Assembly: GCA_021014325.1 (NCBI GenBank)
Contig: CM037469.1
Span: 19,305,701 to 19,369,700, forward strand
From: Plazaster borealis
Taxonomy: Eukaryota; Echinodermata; Asteroidea; Forcipulatida; Labidiasteridae
Direction: 5' to 3'
DNA length: 64,000 nt
In this document: positions 40,001 to 52,000 of the stretch, one piece after another
How the letters are laid out: each line of letters begins with the position of its first letter
Position numbering within the stretch: the first letter of the stretch is position 1
The notes under the pieces: generated by a model
Told to the model about the DNA's origin: nothing
Seen by the model: the letters and a program-made list of their open reading frames with translations, nothing else
Database searches by the model: none
Made by a program: the position numbers and the translations under genes

Positions 40001-43000
40001 TGCTAGCCAGGCTCCTAGTGGATGCTACTCATGCCTGCATCATTACGGACAGTGAAGGGGGTTCCCCTGTTTCAGCCCCAGGAGTAGGTGGCAACGTGCC
40101 CCTTGGTTAAGTTGATTTGGGTCGACAGCCCAAATCAGTTAAGTGTAGCCCTCATCTTGAAGTGGCAGTCCGGCCTTGTGATGTAGGGAGAGATCTCATA
40201 AAAAAATAAAAATGAAAAAAATAAACAAAGCTTTTTGTTCTAAGACGCAAGTGCCACGACTGGGACTCGAATCCACACTCTGCTGATCAAAAACACCAGA
40301 GCTTGAGTCCTCGGTCACGACACGCCACATCGGTCTTTAACATGAGAGTTTAGCAATAGTTCAAATGGAACATATAAACTGGTTTCTCCTTCATTTTTCG
40401 GACAACAGTCTGAATGCCCTCAGTGCAACTGTGAAAAATTTCTTGGAATCGACGACACAACCGGTGACAACTCATCAATAACCAGCACAACGGTTGAGTT
40501 AGTTGCCACAGAAACCGCAGACGTAAGCACCGTCATTTCAGCTCAAGTATACACGGAGGAAGTTAAAAAGGTGACACGAAAACCCTGGACTATTCGTAAG
40601 AAAGATGCAGATGGTGATGACATTTCTGATGAAGAGAGCGGCAGATGGACTACACAGAGAGCCTGTGGTCTCCAGCTCCATCCAAGTTAGTAGCTTTTTC
40701 CAGAGGATCTTGTATTTTTGTTTTTTGTTTTTCATATTAAATTTCCCGAAATGCAGTGTCAGTAAAAACATCTTAACACATTGGTGTACCATAGTGCACT
40801 CATTCAATTGTAACTCGGTTTAAATTTATACTTGGTCAGGTTTTTTAAACAGTGTTCATTTCTGGCCATTTCAAACAAAATTATTTGAAGAATTCTACAT
40901 TTATTTTATTTTATATATTTTTTAAATAACAAGATACTTTCAAGGAACATTCCCTTATATTTTCATTTTATTTTGACTTATATCTTAGATGGCAATGCGT
41001 CACAAGCCGTGTTGTGGTGTCGTTATTTTGAAGATGAATGGTCGATGACGTCACAGTCTGTAGATCTTGACTTTGATCCCTCCATGGAAGAACATCACTA
41101 CTCTATTCAATTCAATGTCATGCCATTTGATGCAAAAGAGGTACCTTTACTCATAACATATATTGTTGTAAAACCGCTCATCAATCACTGATTGGATACA
41201 TACAGCTTACTTATAAACTGAACAAATGTTTTTCTGTGGAGTTAAGAATAAAGATCTAACACTTTTAATTAACTCACCATTTGAATATTTGATCTAAAAC
41301 GGTATATCTCTTGAAATAATGATCTGGACAAGTTTTAAAAACATTTCTGACGTGATGAGCATTAATTTAATGTACAATATGCAAACGACTTTCGTTTTTC
41401 TTATTATGTTTTTGTTTAATGCTCTGTCAGGACGAGTGGTCATTTAAAGTCTACATCGATGGCAATCTTCTCTCTTCATTGACCGGTATCCCAGTGATGT
41501 CTTCTACCACCAAACTCATCTTTCATGTCTTCAACAGAGATAACTATGTTGCTGATCTAGAGAACCCCTTCAATCCACCGGCTGCTACGGCAACCATTCG
41601 AAACCTAAGGTTTTGCAAATTATCCCTCATTAAATCGTTGGATTTGTTTTTGTTTAGTATTTTTGTGTCCTTGTCGGCAGTGGTATTGTTAGAAATGAAT
41701 CACTTAAACTTGTCACGAGCTTATTTGCTGCTGAAAAAAAAAACATTAAACAAAAAGTTAAAAGCATTTATATACTTAACAAAAAAAAATCCTAGAAATC
41801 AGCTTTGCTTTTGTTTCTTAACGCTCATTTTGTGATCATCTATGAATGTATTGTTTTTCATAAACATACTGAAAAATAAGAATTTGCTAAACCTGTACTG
41901 AATTGTTTCAAAGTAAAATGCACCTCATAAGTCTGAAATAGAACAATGAATAAAACAAATGTTAATGTTTATTTACAGGATGCCTCCAGATGCTAGTATG
42001 CTGTGCCGCTATGGGTTACCATTCAGACCAGGTACCATTCCCGTTTCCCGATATTTCGCTGGTGTCGGTAGTGAAGCGGGAAAAATTGACATCGTAGAAT
42101 TTACGGAGGTATGGTACTTAGTCTGGCCCACAACACTCAATATATTGCCATTAAAGAAGGTGCTTTAGTATTAAATTTAAAAAGCTCGGTTTCTACCTGT
42201 CGATATAAAAAGACCGTCAATTTACCGTCAAATGCTCTTCATAAATTGTTTCAGCCTCCAACTAGTAAACAAAAGTGTATGAAATAACTGTTTATAACAA
42301 TTTAAGTCTTGTTTGTTTTGACTGACTTACACAGGGTAGGCTTATACTGAACATGGTTCTGTAGGGAATTTTCGGACGCCAATTGTTGCATAAAAGAAAG
42401 ATAGTCAAGTCGCCAAAGGTTAAATTTAGTCCTGGCATTAAAAGTATTGTATATATTTTGTATAGATTTCCCGGCCGTGTGTACCTTGTATCAATCCATG
42501 TGATCGGTACCAGTGTGACCAGTCATGCTTCATGGAGGAAAGCCCCATCACATTCACACTCACCAACCTGACTCTGCCGAAACTAGAGCTCCTTAACACG
42601 ACAATGAACGACACAAATGCTACTTTATCTGCTTCCGAAGGGGATGGCTTAGCCTCTCCTTTCTTCCTGACAGGTAGGTTTGGTAATAATTATAAATAGC
42701 AAGATAAGAGAACTAGAATATTTTGAATAAATAGTACTCTCAAATAAACCCTGAATATATTGTGTTTTAATTAATTGTTATTCTATTTAACCATAAAATG
42801 GTTCTATACATGAATTGTTCCAAATGCCATCATCGATGCACTTATAAATATACTAACTTAAGGTGTTATTTCTTATGTATCTCCTCAGTTAAGTGTGTCC
42901 TTGGGAATGGTAAAGAAGCATCTTCATCTTCAAACGGTTTCTACATTGACGATACACCAGCAAAACTAGATGTTTTCTTCTACGTGGACATCAATCGCAA

Positions 43001-46000
43001 TGCGTATGAACCAATAAGGTTCCAGTCTTCCAATTCCACAATCAAGGTCTTGTGGAGTTTCATAGACATGCAAAGTCAAGTAAAGGTAAATTAACAGTTT
43101 TATCGTTGGTGTTACTGATGATTTTGGCAGGTTGTTGGACTTGGTAAGAATTTGGATGTATTTTAAAAACCAATTCTGACGATATAATGTGCTCTTTATC
43201 ATCATTCAGGAGCACTCTTGGGCCATTGGAACATCTAGAGGTGCTGTGGACTTACAAGACTTTGTCAATGTTGGGTTGGTCCAGACAGCCTCCAATAGCA
43301 ACTTAGAAGGACAACTGCAACACAATACAACATACTACGTGACTGTGAAGTGTGTCAATGGAGCTGGCTTGGAAACTGTGATAGAATCTGATGGTAGGTA
43401 ACGAGATAGAGATGTAGACAATGACTGACAAACTTATAGACATAGACACACAAGCTATTTGCAGTGCTACCGTAGAAACCATATTTTACTGGTAACTCTG
43501 AAATATATCAGAAGATAAACAGACGATCACTACATGTACATACTTACAGCCTCGTAAAAGTAATGGTCTGCACTCTTACCCCGTCATCGCATAAAACTCC
43601 ACAGTGAGCTAATACTGACTTGAAAACTTCCTCAGGGTGACGTGGTATGAAAAAGAAAAGTACTTTGAGTTTTAATTGTTAATACATGAACATGGACTAA
43701 TTATCCGTGGCTTAGCTTTTCTCCCCCCCCCCCTCTTTTTTTCTATTTCTCTGGTATTGCTCCAGGAACGAGTTTCAGAAATGGAAAAATAAAATGATTT
43801 CGGAAGACACACCGTTATGCTTGACTCATATTTAGGATAATTCTGATCAAAATAATCTGAACAGGCTTCTTTAGAATGCACTTGCTTTTCCGGTTTTCCA
43901 TATCTGTTTATAACTTTAATCCATTTATCACTCTAGGTGTAACGGTTCTCTTCGAGGAACCCTCCGTGGATGATGTCAACACCACCTCCATGTTCAGTCA
44001 GAAGTTTGAAGAGGAAGTCTTTCCACATGACGTTCAGAAGAGTGACGACCCAACAAAGACAGGAACCTCCTGGACCAAACCTCACGATGAGTCCATCGAC
44101 CGATATGGTACAATTTTGGTAGATTTATCTGTGTAGATTATTTTGTATAGTGTGAAAGGAAATAACTGATGTCCATACATGAGTATGCCAGCGCCAATCT
44201 AACACCTTTATCAATGACAGGTTCAGTAGCTAGACATGCATTGTTATTCGAGGGTGTGGGGAGTCAGCAATGAGTTATTGGTCTAAAAAGAACTGATTGT
44301 GTTACAAGTGTAACCAAATCATTCCATTTGATAGAGTATTGTGTGAGCAGCACAGTGGAGCTATTGGATGACATCGTCCCCTGCATGGTGGTAGGCACCA
44401 ACTCATCCGGTACGGTAACTATAAGAGACGGGTCAATCATTGTTACGGCTGACGCCAGAGAGGAGATGTACAACATCACTGACTTCCAGGCTCAGCGAGA
44501 AGACAGTAATGAGAAGACAAGTCAGCAAGATGCCAAATTTAACATGGAACCTGGGAAGTGAGTAAACTCAAACAAGCTTTCAAACAAAGCAAATATAAGG
44601 GGTGTCTCGTACTTAATTAAAAAGCCCTTTTACTTTTTAATGTATTTGTCATTCATGCAATAAGAAGCAATACAATCTAAACAGAATCCCAAGAGAAATA
44701 TTTGGTTATATTATTAGTCATTATTGTAAAAATGCTTATGTTCTATAATCTAAATATAAATGTATGCTTATTATGACAATATGTATCTACTTCTAAGCAT
44801 TTGTTTTGCAGTAATAATTATTTTTAACAAACAATGTGTTGTTTTTGTTGTTTTGTGTAGATGTCTTTACTCTTGGATGAAGATGTGTAACCCTGCACTG
44901 CTCTGTCAAAGACTGCCAGCAGGAACGACCACTGTTTTAGGTGGGTGTCTCTTAGTTTTAAGCTTTGAATATTTTCAAATCGACAGAATGGGGTTTCTTC
45001 TAAATTACCTGGCATTGCCGTATCTTCAATAAATATACAATTTCTTTTTCTTCACTTGATATTTCTCAGGAGAGGATGACATGATGATGACATCATCAAA
45101 CGGTACAGATCTCATTCTGGCAACTCCACAGAGTAAGAAAAGACGTCGAAGGAGGGCGCTAGACAACCATTTTGAATTCTCCATTGCAACAACTGGAGGT
45201 AAGCCGAAAAAATATCTTGAGGCACAAAAAAGACATAAGTGCGATTGATTAAAAAACACCAACTTTTGAGGGAAAAAATACGAGATATCTGAGATGTCAG
45301 AAAAAGCCATTAAACATGTCTCTTACATGAGAAGAAACTGAAAATTGTCCATGTTATTGTTATGGAAATAAAGCAGAGAAAATTTCATATAATTACCTTA
45401 ATTCTGAGTATGTTTCCAACATTATCATCCCTTCTTTACCAATGTCTCCCAGGTCTCCAGCAGGGTGGTTCAATAATCCTTGGTCTGTTGGATGGGAATA
45501 AAACCAATGAGGATTTCACATCTGATGCTAATCCGGATTATGTCTCCTACATCAGTAATCCTCTAGACACCATACAGAAGACTTCAAGGCTTCTTAGAAG
45601 AAGGTTTCGTCTATGATTGGTCTTCTTAAACTTTTCTTAGTTTGTAGAGAAACAACAAGACAGCAACATAAACCTTTTTGTTCACCTTGTGATGATATTT
45701 TAAGTCAATGGTTTTCTTGACATTTAAATGATGATTTAAACCAGTAACACAATTCTAATAAGAAAGCGTTTAGAACAAAATAAAAGGTTGTTGAAATTGT
45801 TAAATTTTCAGGATTCGTTTTGTGTATGAGCCGCTCTTCTACGTGACCAGCCTTGGGCAGACTGAGCTCCAAGGTCCACTGATCATCAACCTCACTCTCA
45901 ACACGCCAGGAAATTGGTCAGAGGCCAAACCCAGACTCGTTTATTGGGACAGTGGTAAAGTTTACTTTTAAAGGTTTTAATCATTTTAAATCTCGTTTTA

Positions 46001-49000
46001 AAAATAAGGAAGACGGAAGTCCCTTTTCATTGAAGTTGCGGACATGGAAATGTTCTGAACTCTCACTGAACTGAATATGAACTAATGTTTTTAAAAATCA
46101 CTGAATGGGTAAACTGAAGTTTAACTCGCTTCTTGATGAGTTTGGTTTCCCAATCAAGTCTTAACTTTGTTTGAGGTATAAATCACAAAGGTGAATTTCA
46201 GTGGGCTACACTATGGTACATCTACAGCTTGATTTAGAGATACAACTCACAGTAACGCCTCTATTTTTCAGAGAATTCTGAGTGGCGGGATGTGGCTAAA
46301 ACATGCAGCGATGTGGATCGGTTGACATACAAGCCGGAAGAGAATCTGCTCAGTGTGGAGGTATGCCATTTCCATTGAACAGTTCTTTGAAAATAGACTC
46401 GTTGGAAAAAAGTTTCATATTAATTTCAGAAAAGAAAAAAACCTCAAAATTACCTAAAGATGAAAGGTCATAAAGCGGAGAGTATTTTTTTTATTCCAGC
46501 GGTTATGTACTACAAGAAAATTATTATTTAGTAGTTTATAGTCATCTGCTTGTTTTTCCTTTCAAACCAATTGTTTCCACATTTAAACTGGAAGGGAAAA
46601 CAGTCAAAGCAGTATTCGTCATCGCTACTGCACGTTGGGCTTAATAATTAAGAAAGGGCAGCGTTGGTCTGTTAAGTGATATCAAATAAAATGTCAGCAA
46701 TGTTTTAATCAGGTTAGTGGATGCTTTATCATTTTTCAATTCGTACAAGGTGTGTAAAACTAGAGGAAGGACCTCGTCTCTCTCAGCAGGGAGTCGTCAA
46801 CGCCGCGCTGCAGAGGAAACTTCTTTCTTCAGCCACGAGACAGAGTTTGCTTTGACTGAAGTCCTCAACACCATCCCCAACGATCCGCCAGAAATTACAA
46901 ATCTCGTGGACATCTTTACCATGGATGAAGATGAAGGTCGATCTCAGATACATTAGACCCCAATTTCACAGAACTGTTACAAGCACAAACAATTACCTAG
47001 CAAAGACAGATAACCAGCCAAGAAACCATATAATTAATTGTGTGTGACTGATTCCCTGCATATCTTTAGCAAATAATTTGCTTTGCACCATTTCCTACCT
47101 AATAACCGTTTAAAGCTAATCTCTAAAGCCACTTTGGATTCAAATACATGTCTGAAAGCGGAAAAATACATGCTTTATTGTACAATTAAAGACATAACAT
47201 CACATAACAGTTAACATTTATAAGGCACTATTCCATCAAGATCATAGCGCACATAATATAAATTAACATTGATAAAGGCGACTTTACGAAATAGAGATAA
47301 ACTAAACAAATCCATAATGAAAGGAGAAAGATTGTTCCAAAGCATTAGTCCAGCTACATCGATTGGTTTTTGAAACACAAAACTTTGTTTAAGGGAACAT
47401 TTAAGTGAGTGACGTCAAGTTTGGACGGACGAAACGTGGAGGAGTGTAATATGACAGTAATACATCTGAAAATATTCGTAGTAATCTTAGTACTCACAAA
47501 TGTATTATTTTTCCTAATGCAGGCACACTGGAATACCCATTCGAGGCCAGTGATCCGGACGATGATGTCTTAGTTTTCGAGTTAGGTCTTGACAATGAGA
47601 CAATACTAGGATCAGCAACTATCACCGAGGATGGTGTCTTCTCTTTTACACCATGTCCTGATTGTCACGGCAGTTTCACTCTTCAAATTATTCGTAAGAA
47701 CTTTATTTTCTTCTTATCTCAAGAACAATATTATTCCAGTCGATTAAAACGGGACTTTTTAATGCCCTTTTTTAAGAAAACAAATATAGCTAATGTGATT
47801 GTTTGTTGCACGTTCCGCACATATCCTTCTGACAAAATAGTTTGTATTCATTTTGTAAGACCTTTATAAAAAATAAGAGGTTTTATTCTGTATTTCTAGT
47901 GAGAGAGATACAGACCGTGAGCGAGATCGAGCCTTTGACTACTGTCGTCAATACCTCAATGAAGGTCAACCCAGTTAATGACAATCCTTACTCCTATATC
48001 GCTCTGAATGGAGAAATTGCTGGTAATGGACGGGATGCAAAGGTAAGTAGTTTAATTAATGCACGTTTTTCCATGGACAGTCAGAGTACAATGATTGAAA
48101 CATCAAGTTGGTACGTCACCGGTTTCTTTCAGAACCGCCAAAGTACATAAGAAAATATGGTGTTAACGCAGGCCAAAGATTTACCACACCGTTCGAAGAT
48201 TTAAATCTAAAACAACAACAACAAGGGCTCAAGCTGTTCATTTCATTAAAAATGATGTAGTGTTTCCAACGGTTTTAACATTTGGTGTATTTGTTGTAAT
48301 GTTTCATGTGTCTTCCTTATATGGTGAGAGAAAAGTGCATGCTATCTAAACTGAGCACATTTTTCCGTCATGAAAGTGTTGAAGGCGGTAATATTTATCA
48401 TGCTGGGTGACACCTGTATTAACTTCATACAAGTTGGTATTCCAATCAAAACCAGCTACTTTCACACTAATCACCTACGCTGTAAATTATCTTATGGCAG
48501 CTAATAGTAGAGCAGAACACAGGAACCAACGTCGCTTACAAAGACCTGGTGGCAGTGATAGGGGCCTATGATGTTGACATCAATGATAACTTGACGCTTC
48601 TAATCCAACCAACAACGTACGGTGTACTTACAATGAGAGATGAGGTTAGATCAATCCCGCTGAGGCAGAACTGTAGTCAACTTCCTCGTAATATCACCAG
48701 TGAAGAAAATGTACTTCCATGTGGGTTGGAAACACCTCAAGAGGCGGTGAGTATTTCAGTTGTTTAACAATATTAATTGAATCTTAGGCCACATAAAAAT
48801 AAAAAAAATTGTTGATCGTCCTTTTTTTATGGGAAGTGGGGGAGGGAGGGCGTTTTTTTTTTTTTGACATGGCAAAATATGAAATAAAGAATAAAGATAT
48901 CATCATAATCACTATAAAACAAAGGGTTTGTGTGATTTTGATGTTTTTAATTGTTTTGTTAAACCCTTTCAAATCCTAGATGACTTTTTCTGTAAACATT

Positions 49001-52000
49001 TTCAAAAAACTAAAACGCAGCCTAAGTAAATATTTGAAGAATTTTTCTTGTGTTCCCAACATGAATAATCTTTCTTCAATCATCTATTTCCGACCTATGG
49101 ATTTTGAAAAAAATATCAGCTGAAAAATCTGGGAGCCAAATTTGACTGAAAAGATCATAAAAAATACCGTTTTTATGAAAAAAAAAAAAAAAAATTTGTA
49201 GGGTCGGGCGGGGACGATCAACAATTTCTTTTTGTGGCCTTACATTAAAATAGCAATACAACAATCTCAATGAACAGATAAAAGACAAATACGTTTTTGC
49301 ACAGAGTGACTGACAAATTGTTCAGAGAATGGGTTATAACGGCTTGCCAAGTGTCTACAAACTATTCTATTCTTCAAGCTTCGATTTGAGACATTTGACA
49401 ACCTGACAACGCCAAGCCCTTCAAAATGAGGCTGCATGTTTTGTTTAATTAAGATGATTGGAAACACTGGTAAACTGATTATGTTCTACATGTACTATAT
49501 TGACCCACAACCAGAGTCAAACAATTGGGGACTTTTGAACGCTAGGTGGCAGCAGACTTACACAGGTAAACTTCCATTGTTTACGTAGTTCTGAGCATCA
49601 CACATTTCCAAGAACAATGGATTTGACTGGTAAGTCTACTGGCACCTAGTGTTACCAAAAGTCTCCTATACGAATTGCTGTATGGTGTTAGCTTATCTTC
49701 GAGTTGGGAAGGCTTCAAGTAAATCACCCCTGAGAATTAAGATTCAATAGTCTTGACTGCCAATCTAATCTAAATGAAGTTTGGAATTGGTTTGTATTTC
49801 AGGAGGTGATGAGTTGGGTATCATCCTCGTTTACCTACGCCCCTAATCCCAACTACCATGGAAAGGATAGTTTCCTTGTCTTGAGTGAGGATGAATCAGG
49901 CGCAGTGTCTCAGCTACTGAGGATAGAAATTGCAGTCTTGTTGAATCCATGCATCAATGAGGGAGTTTGTGGAGGTATGTAGACTTTTAGGATTGAAGCT
50001 TATTTAAAAAGGATGGTACAAATTTGTTTCTGGGAAGAAGAAAACTCATTCAAGTCCTCCAGATTTCAAGACTGCAAACGATTCTTTAAGAGTTTAAGAG
50101 TTTGTTAGAATGTTTACAACTTAAAGATGAATGTCATCAAATTTGAGGCATCGTTGGCAGCAAGTTCCTTCGGCATAATTTACGAATGGAGAATCTAGTT
50201 AGTAGCTGATATCCAGGTAGTTTTCCGCAACTGAAAGCATCTCCTGTCTCCCAGCGTAGCTAAAAGAATACGCTTGGAATTTAATTATTGGAAAATGTAT
50301 TAACATGTTACTTCTATTCCTTTCCTGAGTAAATTTAATCGAGGAAATGCACTTTAAATACTTCCGGTTCAGAATTGACCCGGATTGTAGGCCCCTGGTT
50401 TTAAAATGGTTTTAAAATGGGATTTTATATTGGATTCTGCGTAATTTTGACCCCCTTCTTGGTCATTTTGGCACAGATTCCGGTTCATACTGACCCAGAC
50501 GGACTTAGAGTGTGTGTTCAGTCCTCTTTACATCAGAGATCACTCAAAAACATTACTTTTTGGGCTGTTTAAACTATGGGTTGTGGACATACAAATTAAA
50601 TGAAGATGAAGAGAGAATTTGGACAGGTCTGAAGACATTCCCTTCTCTCTCTCCCTCAGGACCTGCTGATGATCCAGACTGCACTTCTCCAGCTCGCAGT
50701 TCTAGTTTTGATTCTTATTTCTGCATCTGTGAATTGGGTTGGGTGGGTGACACCTGTGAAATTGACTATGACGAATGCACCTCTACACCTTGTGAATTCC
50801 CGTTTGTCTGCTACGATCTGTTTAACGGATTTGTGTGCGCATGCCCTTTGTCCAACCCAACGTGTGAAGGGCTCGATTGGAGGTCAGAGTTCAAGTAGAT
50901 TTCATTCAGTTCAGTTTATGTTTCAATACATGAAAATCACACTGGTGTGTATTGACCAAATATTACATTCGAGAAAAATGAATGAATATAAAGTAGTTGA
51001 GGTCTCTGAAAAGCTTGTTCAGAGTTCAGACCCACACGATTTGTTTTTTCACTACGTGTAATTAAATAATGAATAATGTTAAGAATTAACTGGGATTTAG
51101 AAGGCACACAAGCTGAACAACTACTTAAACTACTAATTATAATTAAAAGTTTATAAAATGCTAGAAAAAAACTAATGATTTAGAAACAAAGCAGTAGATA
51201 GTACCAATACAGTTAGGAAGTCTTTATCATTTCTTTGTTTTTGGTTGGCCAACTTCACCTCTTAGTCTCTTTGATCAAACCGTTCACCATTATTGACAAT
51301 CTTGACATCAAACGTGAATAGAAATTCTTTCGTTGACGAAACTTTTAATGCTATTGAAATTGTTCTCCCAAATGACAGCTCTTTATTATTTATTGTTTGT
51401 CTTTGTTTAGATTCACGAATATAATTGCAGTTACTTGCATATTGTTTGGATTGCTCGTCATCGCTCTGATTGTTTTCTACATCTACAAGAAGAAGGGCAC
51501 TGCCAAAAAGTAATTGGAGACATTTGACATTCCTAAAATATTACAAAGCATGATATGATTCTGAACTTCATCTAATTCAACCAAGTTATGTTTACCTTTA
51601 TATGTTGGCATAGTACAAGTTTTGGTTTGAAAGCTGATTAATTTAAATGACACAATACAACTTCTGGGTGAGAATTCATTTTAATGAAAATCTGTCAAAA
51701 ACACTCTGTAAGTTGTTTCATGGCAATGTAAACACTATTGTGATTTTTAAAATTTATTTTTAGTTATTTCATTTGTTTTAGACCACGCGTTTTTACTAAA
51801 ATACGCGTTCATCCCATCCAAGATGATGAAGAGCAAATTGTACGGACACAGGGCGAGTCCTACAATTTAGAAAATCCAGCATTTGAACTTGATGATGACA
51901 TCGATGATTCTACCCCGGTGTCTCAAGAGGGACATTCGTCTGCTTCTCCGGGTCCTTCAACCGTCTCAACAAGCACTTCCCGGTTAAATAGATCATCATT

